A stretch of 64,000 bases of DNA from Deltaproteobacteria bacterium (GTDB lineage: Bacteria > Myxococcota_A > Polyangia > DRWM01 > JAAZOP01). The stretch covers positions 1 through 64,000 of the forward strand of contig JACRCZ010000009.1 in NCBI GenBank assembly GCA_016218765.1. The letters are read 5' to 3'. The notes under the pieces are model-generated. The model did no database searches and was not told the DNA's origin. It was given only the letters and a program-made list of their open reading frames with translations. Numbering within the stretch: the stretch's first letter is position 1; every line of letters begins with the position of its first letter. A program made the translations under genes and the position numbers. Of this stretch, positions 1 through 12,914 are shown one piece after another.

Positions 1-1
1 C

Positions 2-100
2 AAGCGCATCGAGGTCACCGCCGACGAGCCCACCTCCACCGACATGGCCCAGGAACCCGCCGCCACCGGCGATGAAGCCACCGAACACGCCGCGGTGTAG
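2..100 (+). CDS. C-terminal fragment of a protein cut by the window edge
   Basis: An open frame enters from the left edge and stops with TAG at 98-100, giving the last 32 residues of a protein that begins outside the window. The visible part is rich in Ala, Thr and Glu and ends in an acidic low-complexity tail, so the family cannot be named. The codons are GC-ending like the neighbours. It converges on the minus-strand lipoprotein gene ending at 287. The 186 bases between show a short direct repeat (gtagccggc at about 98-106 and 121-129) and no T-run terminator. Confidence 0.5.
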   Translation, partial: KRIEVTADEPTSTDMAQEPAATGDEATEHAAV

Positions 101-286
101 CCGGCTCGTGGCCGGTCGCTGGTAGCCGGCGGAACGGGAGGGGGCGTCGGAAATGGGTCGGGTGGAACTGCACCCACATCGCGAACTCCGCGACTCGCGG
201 CAGGAACGAGCGGGAGTGCCGTGCCGCCGGGTACGCGCCGCCGGTGAACGATGGCGAGGTGGGCGACGTGAACGACGCCGACCCGT

Positions 287-2140
287 TCAGAGCCGGGCGG
301 GATCGAACCGGAACAGGACGATCCGCCCGGGGGGGTTCCCGCGCGGGTCGTGCGGTACGATCGTCAGGTACAGCACTCCCTCGTCCGGCCGGGCGGCGGT
401 GGGGTACGTCAGGTGGCGCGGGGAGGTGGCCGGCGGGTCGATCGTCGTCACCTGGACGGCCGGGTGCCCCGGATCCGCCGGACGGCGCACGATCCACGTA
501 TCCAGGCCGAAGGTGGCGGCGTGGAGTTCCCGATCGGCGGGGTCCCACGGCGGGTCCACGCCGGCGCTCGAGGCGAACGCGAAGTACGGCACGCCGCCGG
601 CGGTGTCGCCGACGATCGGCTCCTCCCACTGGCCGAAGGTCGGGATGGGCCCGCAGAAGGCGAGGGAGCATGCATTGGGCGGGTACGGGTAGATGTCCGC
701 GTCCCAGCCCGTGACGTTGGTCAGGTCGAACGGGTCGCGCCACTGCCAGGCGATGGCGTCGGCGAATCCTTCGGTGACCCGCGAGTAGCCGACGGCCAGG
801 CCTGGGGCGAGGGTCGAGCGGAGAAAGGTATCGGAAGCGAAGAGGAACCAGCGATCGTCCTCGGTGAAGCCCCAGGTCTCGTAGCCGACGCCGATCACGG
901 TGGCGCCGTCCGGATTGGACCACAGGCCTTCGCCGGAAGGGCGGTCGGGGGTCGGGGTCAGGTTGCGGCGATAGTTGACCAGCGCGGGGAGGCTGCCGAC
1001 CAGCACGAGATCCGCCGTGGCGATCTGCAACGGACCCTTCCACGAGTAGGTCCCGTCGAAGCCGACGCGCTCGGCCCAGACGAGCTTCGCCGAGTCGGGA
1101 GCACCGCCGGCGAGGCCCTGGCTGAGGCGCGGGCGCATGGTGCCCAGCGAGGGTGGGGGCTCGCCCGCGGCGCTGCACGCGTAGCCCTCGTAGGGGACGG
1201 CGGCGAGGCCCGTGGCGCCGCGCACGTACTGGCAGCCGAGCGCCGCGGGACACTGCCCGGGCCCGACCTGGGAGCAGGGAAAGGGCGCGAGCGACCCGGG
1301 GTAGGCGTAGGTCCAGGTGGAGACGAAGTCGGTGAGCCGGACCCACTTCTTCCCGTCGAGTGAGACGGCCCACAGGTCGTTGAAGAAGCCGAACTCGGAC
1401 ACGCCGTCGTCGTGACGCGACGCGTGGCGCGGAAGCTCGACGCCGGCGACGAGCCATTCGCCGCCGGGGTACCAGGTCGCGAGGTCCTTGTTGCGGTTCG
1501 CGTAGAGCACGGCGCCCGGCTGCCGCACGACGGCGTTCGGCGCCCCGTCGGAGCTCGGTGCGACGTGGTAGATCTCGGCGCCGTCCACGCCGTCCACGAC
1601 GTCCGTGCAGCCGATGCAGCGCGGTGCGGTCCCGTCGCCGGCGGCGACGTAGAGCACCGTCGTGCCGCTCCACACGACATCGGTCTCGGTCGAGGGCCCG
1701 GCTTCGTACCAGTACTGGGGCGGTGCGACCGTTCCGGGAACGTGGATCGAGACGCCCAGGATGTCCGCCCGGAAGGTCTCGAAGACCACGCGGTCGCCGG
1801 CCCGGTCGTAGGCGGCGGCCTTGCCGTTCCAGGACCCCGCGTCGTCCGACCAGTCGTCCGGCTCGTTCCAGGCCGTGCCTGCCGGGTCGGTGCCGATGAT
1901 CGTGACCGGCACGCCCACGGGCAGGGCGGATGCCTCGTCGCCGGCGCCGTCCCCTGGGTCGACGTCGGCATCTCCGCCGGCTTCGGCATCGCCGTCGGCA
2001 TCCGCGTCCGCGTCCGCGTCCGCGGCGCCGTCGACTTCGCCCGAGGCGTCCCCGACGTCGCTCGTGTCGTCGCCTGAGTCGTCGCCTCCGCAGGCCACGA
2101 CAGGCAGCAGGCCCAGCAGCATGATGACCGTCGCCCGCAT
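287..2140 (-). CDS. Secreted lipoprotein of unknown function with Asp/Ala-rich linker
   Basis: A 617-residue predicted lipoprotein. A hydrophobic signal (about residues 1-16) ends in a lipobox, VVAC, followed by Gly-Gly-Asp-Asp. Next comes an acidic linker of alternating Asp and Ala with Gly (about residues 20-55), the usual spacer of myxobacterial surface lipoproteins. The rest is a beta-rich domain with Trp, Tyr, Gly-Asp turns and scattered Cys, perhaps propeller-like, but I recognise no catalytic motif. ATG at 2140 is chosen because AGGAGG lies about 7 bases upstream; an in-frame ATG at 2146 sits too close to it. The linker is encoded partly by a tandem hexamer (gcgtcc) near 2004-2021. It starts 25 bases after the end of the next minus-strand secreted-protein gene, so the two may be co-transcribed. 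Confidence 0.75.
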   Translation of the reverse strand: MRATVIMLLGLLPVVACGGDDSGDDTSDVGDASGEVDGAADADADADADGDAEAGGDADVDPGDGAGDEASALPVGVPVTIIGTDPAGTAWNEPDDWSDDAGSWNGKAAAYDRAGDRVVFETFRADILGVSIHVPGTVAPPQYWYEAGPSTETDVVWSGTTVLYVAAGDGTAPRCIGCTDVVDGVDGAEIYHVAPSSDGAPNAVVRQPGAVLYANRNKDLATWYPGGEWLVAGVELPRHASRHDDGVSEFGFFNDLWAVSLDGKKWVRLTDFVSTWTYAYPGSLAPFPCSQVGPGQCPAALGCQYVRGATGLAAVPYEGYACSAAGEPPPSLGTMRPRLSQGLAGGAPDSAKLVWAERVGFDGTYSWKGPLQIATADLVLVGSLPALVNYRRNLTPTPDRPSGEGLWSNPDGATVIGVGYETWGFTEDDRWFLFASDTFLRSTLAPGLAVGYSRVTEGFADAIAWQWRDPFDLTNVTGWDADIYPYPPNACSLAFCGPIPTFGQWEEPIVGDTAGGVPYFAFASSAGVDPPWDPADRELHAATFGLDTWIVRRPADPGHPAVQVTTIDPPATSPRHLTYPTAARPDEGVLYLTIVPHDPRGNPPGRIVLFRFDPARL

Positions 2141-2165
2141 CGCCATCCCTCCTGTGCGTACCGAC

Positions 2166-5100
2166 TTAGCGCAATCCGGGCGGCGCCATCCGGGCGGGGT
2201 TGCGCCACTTTCCCGCTTCTGCCTGGCGGGAGCGCCGGCACCGCCGGAGGACCAGGCCGGCGGCGAGCGCGAGAGCGGCGAGCGCGAGAGCGGCGAGCGC
2301 CGCAAGCGACTGCGCGGGTGATGCCGTCACGGCGCAGGTGCAGCCGGAGTCGCCGTCCCCGTCCCCGCCGGTGCCGCACGAGGCGTCCTCCGTGCCCAGG
2401 CAGACTCCGGCGCTGCACGAATCCTCGGTCGTACACCGGTCGCCGTCGTCGCAGGCCAGTCCGTCGGCCAGACTGGACCACGCGGTCGTCGACGACGCCG
2501 TGAGGCACCGACGACAGCCTTCGGCCGGGTCGGCCTCTCCTTCGGCCCGGCACACGCCTTCGATGGTGCACCCGGCACACGCCTCCGGCCGAGAGGCGAC
2601 CGTCGTGAAATCGAAGCCGGTCTCCGTGGCGGTCGACGAGCCGACGACGACGATCGTGCCGTCGGCTCCGACCGCCACATCGGACGGCCAGTCGGCGGCG
2701 CCGGCCGGCCCGTCGTAGCGCAGCTCCCATCGAACTTCCCCGTCGCCCGTCACGAACACCGTCGCCATGTCCGTTCCGGTCCCGGCGCCCGGGGACACCC
2801 CCGTCACCGTCAGATGACCGAACTCGTCCATGGCCGCCGCGACCGCATGGTCCCCCGTGCCGGCGGCACCGTCGAAGAGCGCGATCCACTGTTCGGCGCC
2901 CGCGGCATCCAGCTCGAAAACGCAGAACCCGTTTTCGGGGTGGTACGAGCCGTCGACCGCCGACCAGGGCGCATGCGTCGTGCAGTTCGCCACCACGTCG
3001 ACGGCGCCGGCGGGGTCGACAAAGACATCCACCGGAACGTCCGTGAACCCATCGGAGGTCGCGTCCGCGGGGCCTTCCAGGACCACCGAGGACACGCGGC
3101 GGCCTTCCTCGTCCAGAACCAGCAGCAAGAGGTCGGACTCGAGGTGAAAGGCGTACCCCGTGTCCCTCCACGGCTCGGTCTCGGCGCAGGTTCCCAGAAC
3201 GTAGGAACGGCCGTCGTCGCCGAGCGCCACGGCGTTGGCGCCGGTAGCGGGGCATCCCGACTCCGAGTGGCGCAGGGTCCAGACCTCGCCGCCCGACGCG
3301 TCGTAGCGTGCGGCGAGCACAGCGTCGCCGCCTTCGGCATCCGGGTTCGCAACGCCGCCCGCGACCACGACGCCGCCGTCCGCCGTTGCCGCAACGTCCA
3401 GGCAGCCGGCGGGCAGTCCTCCGATCTCGTCCCCCAGCGACGCCGTCCACAGGGGGGTTCCGTCGGCCGAGTAGCGGATCGTGGTGCATGCCGAAAGCCC
3501 GCCGTCGTCCTCGGCCGTCCCCGTGACGAAAAGGCTGCCGTCCGGCGCGATGGCGACGGCCTCGGCGGACCCCTCCGCACCGGGCGCGTGCCCGTCGATC
3601 GCGAAGAACTCGACGCCGTCGGCGTCGTATCGGACCACGGACCACGCGGAACCTCCCCCCTCCATCTCCGTCGCGCCCGCGACCACGGCGCCGCCGTCTC
3701 CGGTCGCCTGCACATCGCCGACCGCGTCGTCGCCACCGGCGAAGCCCCCGCGATCCGCGCTCCACAGCTCGTTGCCGTCGCCGTCGTGGCTGCGGACGAC
3801 CCAGTCCGTGCCGCCTGCCTCCGGCTGGGCGACGCCGGCCGTGAACACCCGCCCGTCGGCGTCGATCGCGACCGCCTGCGCCTCATCGCGGCTCAGCTCG
3901 GCCGGGCCGGTCTCGTGCGCTTCCCATTGCACCGTGCCCGCCGGGTCGTAGCGGATCGTCGCCATATCCGTGTAGGTCTCCGAGAAGAAGGCGCTCCCGG
4001 ACAGGACGACGCCGGTGTCGTCGGCCACGAGGCCCACCGGGACCTCGTCGGGGGAATACGGGACGGGCGAATCGAACACCTGGACCCAGTTCTGGGCGCC
4101 GGTCGCCGGGTCGATCTGCATCGTGACGTATTCGTGTTCCGACAGCCGCGCGTCCCCGGCCCAACCCGCCGCGTACAGGTGGCCGTCGGGCGCCGTGCCG
4201 ATGTCCACGCCGAGCGTCTCCTGGTCTCGGCCCATGGAATCGCGGTCGACATAGGTGAAATCCCAGCCCGGCGCGCCGCCGGTGTCGAAGGACCGGACGA
4301 TCCAGGACACGATCCCGGAGCTGTCGTTCGCGTACGCGTGCCCGAGCACGTAGATGCCGCCGTCGGCGGCGACGGCCAGCGCCGCCGCGTAGTCGTCGGA
4401 CGCGGTCAGTTCCGGGAAGACGGGCGCACCCAGAACCGAACCGTCGGTGCCGAATCTGACGAGCATCAGGTCGTTGGCGGTGCACCAGTCGTCGTAGTCG
4501 CCTCCGTCCACGAACGCCGCGCAGCCGCTCCCCGCCGCGACGATGTCGCCGTTCGGAGCGACGACGATGTCCCGGGCGGCATCGGCCAGCCCCGCGGGCC
4601 CGTCGATCAGCTGCACCCACTCCTCCACGCCGGCCGTGTCGTAGGCGACGACGGCGAAGTCGCATTCGATCGAGAGGAAATCCGACCAGACGTCCCGATC
4701 CCAGCTCTCATTGTGGTTCGTGTCGCCGCAGGAGTAGCCGGCCACGAAGACGTTGCCGTCGCCGTCGACGGCGATCGCGAACGGCTTGTCGTCCGTCCCG
4801 GACCCGCGATCGTACCGGGCGGTCCACCGCAGGACGCCGGAAGCGTCGTAGGAGACCGTCGCGAAATCGCAGACCGCCGGCGCCTCGCCCGCGTCGAAGC
4901 ACGAGTATCCCGTCGCGACCGCATTCCCGTCGCCGTCGATCGCGACGGCCGTCAGGCGGTCGGGGCCGTGACCCGGCCCGTCGTATCCGCCCTCCCAGCG
5001 CAGGACTCCGCCCGGATCGTAGCCGAGCAGCACGAAGTCGAGGTTGTTCGCACTCTCGATGTAGCCGCCCACCACGGTTCCGCCCGCCGGGACCGGGACG

Positions 5101-5420
5101 ACGGCCACGGCCTCGTCATCGAGGGGTCCGGGCCGGATCGTCCGCCACAGGAGCGCTCCCGTCGGGTCGTAGGCGACGGTCTCGATGTCGCTCCCCGAGC
5201 CGGCCGTCCAGGTCCCGCCCGTCACGACAACGTTCCCCGCCACATCGCGCGTGAGGCCGGCCGCCCACTGGCCCGTGTCCGGCGTCGCGTCGCGATACGG
5301 CCCGTCCACGCGGGCGTTCCAGACCTCGGTCGGTTGCGCGTGAACCGGACCGGTCGCGGACAGGGCGACCGCCGCCGTCACGAGCCACTTGCGTACCACT
5401 TCCAGCCATCCCTCGCGCAT
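2166..5420 (-). CDS. Secreted repeat protein (SBBP/delta-60-like propeller repeats) with MYXO-CTERM-like tail
   Basis: A 1084-residue exported protein. A signal peptide (about residues 1-28, ending VHAQ) is followed by some 18-20 repeats of roughly 45-50 residues of the pattern YD-x2-G-x3-W, then D-x-A-x-(G/A)-(I/V)-(A/V)-(V/I)-x2-DG-(D/N)-(I/V)-(F/Y)-V-(A/T)-G. These resemble SBBP or delta-60 beta-propeller repeats. About residues 960-1030 form a Cys-rich segment with CDDGDRCT-type motifs, related to the next upstream gene. The C-terminus is GCTCAV, a 25-residue hydrophobic helix, then an Arg cluster, as in MYXO-CTERM sorting tails. Unusually, about 20 more residues follow the Arg cluster. 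The start at 5420 has GGGAGGAG about 8 bases upstream. Role unknown, probably surface-displayed. Confidence 0.8.
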   Translation of the reverse strand: MREGWLEVVRKWLVTAAVALSATGPVHAQPTEVWNARVDGPYRDATPDTGQWAAGLTRDVAGNVVVTGGTWTAGSGSDIETVAYDPTGALLWRTIRPGPLDDEAVAVVPVPAGGTVVGGYIESANNLDFVLLGYDPGGVLRWEGGYDGPGHGPDRLTAVAIDGDGNAVATGYSCFDAGEAPAVCDFATVSYDASGVLRWTARYDRGSGTDDKPFAIAVDGDGNVFVAGYSCGDTNHNESWDRDVWSDFLSIECDFAVVAYDTAGVEEWVQLIDGPAGLADAARDIVVAPNGDIVAAGSGCAAFVDGGDYDDWCTANDLMLVRFGTDGSVLGAPVFPELTASDDYAAALAVAADGGIYVLGHAYANDSSGIVSWIVRSFDTGGAPGWDFTYVDRDSMGRDQETLGVDIGTAPDGHLYAAGWAGDARLSEHEYVTMQIDPATGAQNWVQVFDSPVPYSPDEVPVGLVADDTGVVLSGSAFFSETYTDMATIRYDPAGTVQWEAHETGPAELSRDEAQAVAIDADGRVFTAGVAQPEAGGTDWVVRSHDGDGNELWSADRGGFAGGDDAVGDVQATGDGGAVVAGATEMEGGGSAWSVVRYDADGVEFFAIDGHAPGAEGSAEAVAIAPDGSLFVTGTAEDDGGLSACTTIRYSADGTPLWTASLGDEIGGLPAGCLDVAATADGGVVVAGGVANPDAEGGDAVLAARYDASGGEVWTLRHSESGCPATGANAVALGDDGRSYVLGTCAETEPWRDTGYAFHLESDLLLLVLDEEGRRVSSVVLEGPADATSDGFTDVPVDVFVDPAGAVDVVANCTTHAPWSAVDGSYHPENGFCVFELDAAGAEQWIALFDGAAGTGDHAVAAAMDEFGHLTVTGVSPGAGTGTDMATVFVTGDGEVRWELRYDGPAGAADWPSDVAVGADGTIVVVGSSTATETGFDFTTVASRPEACAGCTIEGVCRAEGEADPAEGCRRCLTASSTTAWSSLADGLACDDGDRCTTEDSCSAGVCLGTEDASCGTGGDGDGDSGCTCAVTASPAQSLAALAALALAALALAAGLVLRRCRRSRQAEAGKWRNPARMAPPGLR

Positions 5421-5499
5421 CGTGTCTCTCCTCCCGATCGAGAAGGGCCCCACGGCGGCGGTGATCGCGCCGCCGCTCCCGGATTGCCCGGGCCGCGCA

Positions 5500-5508
5500 A
5501 TCATACCA
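5500..5508 (-). promoter_or_regulatory. Extended -10 promoter for the 2166-5420 gene
   Basis: Read on the minus strand, TGGTATGAT gives a TG-n extended -10 element with hexamer TATGAT (five of six matches to consensus). Transcription would start about 70 bases before the ATG at 5420. No good -35 hexamer is visible, which extended -10 promoters tolerate. Confidence 0.4.
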
Positions 5509-5602
5509 GCCGCCGGGTGAAACGAAACCGTCCCGGGGCGCCGGCGCGGAAACGAGCGCACCGTTGGCTGGGGTGCTTCACGGGCACCGGTTTGGGGGAT
5601 TC

Positions 5603-7390
5603 TCAAGGCATCCCGGGCCGACTGACCCGGCAGACGGTGATCATCTCGTCGAAGCCGCGCGACACGTAGCCGCCGGCCGCGTCCAGCACCCGCACCTCGC
5701 TCACGCCCGAGTGCTCGAAGAACTGGAGGTAGGCGCAGAACGTTCCGTCGAAGTCGCCGAAGGCCATGCCGTCGGTGCAGCACCCGTCCCAACTCCAGAG
5801 GCAGCGTCCCCCGCCGATGCGCGGGCGGAATTCGCAGTCGCCCGCGTCGTCGCTGATCGTGAGGCCGGTCTCGGTGATCGGGTCCGAGTAGAAGTCCATG
5901 CGGAGCGTGCCCCCGCTGCCGTCGCCCGCCCGATCCGCCACCACGACAAGGTTCCAGCGCCCGGGACACCCCAACGCCGGGGTCTCGTGGACCAGCACCA
6001 CCACCGCGTCCGACACCGTGACGTCGGGGTCGAGATTGGCGCTGCCGGCCAGCGGCGTGCCGAGTTGGTAGAATTCCGCGGCGCACTCGCCGGTCACGAA
6101 CGGCTGGATCACCGTGCCGTCGGTGACGAAACAGGTGAGCCCGTCGTCCGGGGCGGTGTCGCAATCGTCGTCGCGTCCGTTGCAGAGCTCCGGAGCGGGC
6201 CGGCAGCATTCGGGCAGGGCCGCGCAGGCCGGCTCCTCGCAGTCGGTCAGCCCGTCGCAGTCCTCGTCCACGCCGCCCAGGCACGATTCCGGCGCGCCGG
6301 GGTGGACCCATCCGCGCTCGTCGTCGCAGTCCTCGCCGCCGCACGCCGCGCCGCCGAACCCGTCGCCGTCGCCGTCCAGCACGGTGTGGCGGCAGCTCCG
6401 CGAGGTCTCGTCGCAGTCGTCCGCCGTGCAGGCGGTCCGATCGTCGCAAGGCGGGGTCCCCGGCCGGCAGCCTTCCGCCGCGCAGACCTCGGTCCCGTCG
6501 CAGAACAGGCCGTCATCGCACGCCGGCGGCGTGCCCGGCAGGCATTCCCGATCGCCGCAGGTCTCGACCCCGTTGCACGGGTCCCCGTCGTCGCAGCGCG
6601 GGGGCGGTCCGGCGACGCACGCTCCATCGATGCAGAGGTCGTCCCCGGAGCACCAATCGCCGTCGTCGCAAGAAATGGGGCCGGAGATCGTGCACAGCCC
6701 GAAGGTGCAGTCCTCGAGACCGTTGCACGGGTCTCCGTCGTCGCAGTCCTCGTCCGTGGTGCAGGGGCCGACATCGATGCAGCCGCGGTCCGGGTCGCAG
6801 ATCTGGCCCCACACGGGGCACAGCGAGTGGTCCGGGTAGGAGTAGCAGTGCCCGGCCAGGCACCCTTCGACCGTGCAGGGCCACGAGTCGGCGCAGGCCA
6901 TCGGGGCGCCGGCGGCGCACAGACCGCCGCTGCAGGTTTCGGTCCCGTTGCACGGTTCCCCGTCGTCGCAATCGGCCGAGGTGCCGCAATCCCCCGCGCA
7001 GCCGTCGGGCCCGCAGCGCCAGCCGCCGGGACACCGTTCGTCGTGCGGGTCGAAGCGGCAGTAGGGCGGCTCTTCCAGGCACCGATCGTCCGTGCAGGCG
7101 AGCCCGTCGTCGCAGACCGGCGCGGCTCCCGCGGTGCAGCTCCCGTCCACGCATTGTTCGAAGCCGTTGCAGCGGAGGCCGTCGTCGCAGTCGGACGGGA
7201 CGAGGCAGCCGCCGTCCTCCGCGATGCCTCCGTCGTCGCCCGCATCGGCCACGCCGTCGTCCCAGGCCCCGTCCGCGTCCGCCCCGAGGGCGGTGCCCGC
7301 GTCGGGGGGAGGTCCCGTCAGCCGCAGCTCGCCGCAGCCGGTCATTGCCGGGACCAGCCATGCGAGCGCCGCCATCACCCTGGTCGTCAC
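5603..7390 (-). CDS. Cys-rich secreted lipoprotein with CDDG repeats and MopE-type metal-binding segment
   Basis: A 595-residue predicted lipoprotein starting with GTG at 7390, which has GGAGGG about 6 bases upstream. The signal ends in the lipobox MTGC (about residue 19). An Asp/Ala/Gly linker follows, then about 300 residues of repeats of the form CNG-x-E-x-C-x2-G-x-C-x2-G-x-P-x2-CDDG. These are disulfide-rich modules common in Myxococcota surface proteins. About residues 365-420 match the MopE/putative metal-binding motif (DGDGDG-F-G, then GEDCDD and GVDEDCDG). The last ~200 residues form a beta-rich domain with few motifs. It lies upstream of, and in the same direction as, the propeller protein, which has its own promoter in the 182-base gap. 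Confidence 0.8.
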   Translation of the reverse strand: MTTRVMAALAWLVPAMTGCGELRLTGPPPDAGTALGADADGAWDDGVADAGDDGGIAEDGGCLVPSDCDDGLRCNGFEQCVDGSCTAGAAPVCDDGLACTDDRCLEEPPYCRFDPHDERCPGGWRCGPDGCAGDCGTSADCDDGEPCNGTETCSGGLCAAGAPMACADSWPCTVEGCLAGHCYSYPDHSLCPVWGQICDPDRGCIDVGPCTTDEDCDDGDPCNGLEDCTFGLCTISGPISCDDGDWCSGDDLCIDGACVAGPPPRCDDGDPCNGVETCGDRECLPGTPPACDDGLFCDGTEVCAAEGCRPGTPPCDDRTACTADDCDETSRSCRHTVLDGDGDGFGGAACGGEDCDDERGWVHPGAPESCLGGVDEDCDGLTDCEEPACAALPECCRPAPELCNGRDDDCDTAPDDGLTCFVTDGTVIQPFVTGECAAEFYQLGTPLAGSANLDPDVTVSDAVVVLVHETPALGCPGRWNLVVVADRAGDGSGGTLRMDFYSDPITETGLTISDDAGDCEFRPRIGGGRCLWSWDGCCTDGMAFGDFDGTFCAYLQFFEHSGVSEVRVLDAAGGYVSRGFDEMITVCRVSRPGMP

Positions 7391-7443
7391 GTTGGTCCCT
7401 CCGCGGGGACGGATTGTAGCCGATGCGCCCGCCGCCGGCACGG

Positions 7444-7779
7444 CTACGAATGCGACTTGCGGAAGTAGTCGCCCAGGAGCCCGCGGCTGTGCTCGTCTTC
7501 GTGGCAGTAGACGCAGAGGTTCTCCCAGTTCGAGCCGTCCGACGGGTTGTTCTGGTGATTCCCGTCCTTGTGGTGCACGGTCAGCAGGTGGCGGTCCTTC
7601 GCTTCGAACTCGCGCCCGCACTTGGCGCAGATCAGTCCGTGGAGGCGCAGCGACTGCTCGCGGTAGTCCGAAACCGGCCCGGCGGCCCGCTTCAGCTCCC
7701 GCACGATCTCCGCCGCCGTCTTGTTCGGATCCACTTTCGGCGGCGTCCTGCGCCGCGGATTCCCGAATCGTGCGCCCAT
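7444..7779 (-). CDS. yajD: YajD-family HNH nuclease-like protein
   Basis: A 111-residue protein, close to the ~115 residues of E. coli YajD. Two CxxC pairs (CAKC about residues 52-55 and CVYC about 91-94) frame an HNH core: LTVHHKDGNHQNNP, then GSNWENLCVYCHEDEH. The pattern LTVHH-D-H-NNP-DGSNWE-LC-YCH-EH is the YajD signature, so the family call is firm. The molecular role of YajD proteins is not established; the fold predicts zinc-bound metal-dependent nucleic-acid binding or cleavage. ATG at 7779 has GGAGGAG about 7 bases upstream. A separate gene stands on each side, so it is probably monocistronic. The 249 bases beyond its start (7780-8028) hold nothing I recognise. Confidence 0.9.
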   Translation of the reverse strand: MGARFGNPRRRTPPKVDPNKTAAEIVRELKRAAGPVSDYREQSLRLHGLICAKCGREFEAKDRHLLTVHHKDGNHQNNPSDGSNWENLCVYCHEDEHSRGLLGDYFRKSHS

Positions 7780-8028
7780 CTCGCGCTCCTCCGGGGCGGC
7801 CCGGTCCGCCGGGTGCGCCGCCCCGGGTCGGGGTCGCGGCCCGCCCCTGGGCGGCGCGCTCCCCCCTCTCGCCCGCGGGGCAAGCGTATCGCAACCGGGC
7901 GCATCGGGCCACCGTCGTGCTCGCCGGGCGCGGCGTCCTTCTCGACCCACTACTCCGAAGGGGATCTCTGCGACATGCGGGGCGCGCGAGCTGCCCAATC
8001 CCGAGCCGACTCGCTCTTCGTGTCGCGT

Positions 8029-8673
8029 CTACCGGCCCGTTCGCCGCCGTGCGAGGACGTAGACGAAGTCCTGGACGCCGCCCCACGGCGTGCGGTGACG
8101 CTCGGCCACGCGACGGACCAGGCGGAAGCGTGGTCCCAGGTCCCGCATCAGGCCCGCGGCCGAGCGGCGTCGGACCGGCAGCCCGCTGCATTGCTCGGGC
8201 CCCGACGGAGAGAACCCGGCGAGGATCACGAAGCCGCCGGGACGGACGCAGCGCCGCAGGTTCGCCAGGTATCGCCGCCGGTCGGCGCCGCGCGTCAGGA
8301 AATGGAAGACGGCACGGTCGTGCCAGAGGTCAACCGGCGTGGCCAGCCGATCCCGGGCCAGATCCGCACGGAGCCACCGCACGCCCGCCGCACGGCGCCC
8401 CAGTCGCAGCCGCAGCTCCCGCAGCGCGCGCCCCGACACGTCGGCGCACGCGAGGCACAAGCGACCACCGCGGAGCAGATGGTCGGCCAGGGTCGATGCT
8501 CCGCATCCGGCGTCGAGCACCACTGAGCCGGGCGGCAACCGCGCGGCGCGGACGAGCGCGAGCGATCGTGACGGCCGCGACTGCGTCCAGCTCCGTTCCT
8601 CCGGGCCCCGGCACGCGTAGATCCGTTCCCAGTGCGACGCCTTGGACCCAGTCTGATCGCGTCGGGCGGTCAT
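8029..8673 (-). CDS. Class I SAM-dependent methyltransferase
   Basis: A 214-residue protein with a Rossmann-type methyltransferase fold. Motif I is VVLDAGCGAS (about residues 51-60). An acidic motif II follows (CADVSG about 78-83). RADLARDRL and the post-motif W-H-D-R-A-V-F-H-F segment (about 120-127) follow the order found in thiopurine/tellurite-type and generic methyltransferase_11/25 enzymes. Substrate unknown. The C-terminus ends DFVYVLARRR plus three residues. The coding sequence for that tail recurs, with only synonymous changes, at 13488-13517. A ~52-bp dispersed repeat lies 17 bases upstream of its ATG. Confidence 0.85.
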   Translation of the reverse strand: MTARRDQTGSKASHWERIYACRGPEERSWTQSRPSRSLALVRAARLPPGSVVLDAGCGASTLADHLLRGGRLCLACADVSGRALRELRLRLGRRAAGVRWLRADLARDRLATPVDLWHDRAVFHFLTRGADRRRYLANLRRCVRPGGFVILAGFSPSGPEQCSGLPVRRRSAAGLMRDLGPRFRLVRRVAERHRTPWGGVQDFVYVLARRRTGR

Positions 8674-8690
8674 CGCCGCGGCGCCTGCCT

Positions 8691-8742
8691 CCGCCGCCGG
8701 GAAGGAGCGTACGCCGCCAAGGCCCCGCGGGGAAGTCCGCCG
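8691..8742. repeat. Dispersed intergenic repeat, copy R1
   Basis: This 52-base segment matches 13518-13569 at 49 of 52 positions. A more diverged third copy lies at 12824-12874. It sits between the divergent methyltransferase and DUF4215-protein genes. On the minus strand it can be read as GGLPRGALAAYAPSRRR. The neighbouring copy differs by A-to-V changes and a silent change in that frame, which hints at coding ancestry. Confidence 0.7.
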
Positions 8743-8915
8743 TCCGTCACCGTTGCGCGCGATCGCCCCGGGATGCTACGGTTCCCGCCGCGGCGCCAAG
8801 GCGGGAAGGTGACTCGGCCGAACGCGAATTGGGGTCGGATCACCCATGCTCCTGTACGGGCCGCCGGTCCGGCTTCGCGTGACGTCCCCGGGGGGGGATG
8901 GAGAGCAGCTCGAAC

Positions 8916-12743
<3,828 letters not shown>

Positions 12744-12823
12744 GCCGGGGTCGGGCGGACGAATCCCACCCTGCGCGCCCACGGCCCTGCTCCCCTGGAC
12801 CTTGACGGGCTGCCTGGTGCCGG

Positions 12824-12874
12824 CGGACGCTTCGCCGCCAAGGCCGTGCGGGGAAACCCGCCGGTGCGAGGGAC
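12824..12874. repeat. Dispersed intergenic repeat, copy R2
   Basis: Aligned without gaps to 13530-13580, this segment matches at about 40 of 51 bases, including the cores GCGGGGAA and CCGCCGGTGCGAG. It lies about 40 bases upstream of the DUF454 gene. The minus-strand reading is GGFPRTALAAKRPPA, similar to the other two copies. Confidence 0.55.
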
Positions 12875-12914
12875 GCGCGCGCGGACCCTTCGAACGGCCG
12901 GACGGGAACGGACG

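Noticed and set aside
5494..5512. Sigma-54-like site upstream of the 5420 gene
   Set aside because: GG and GC are 11 bases apart; the TATGAT extended -10 explains the region better.
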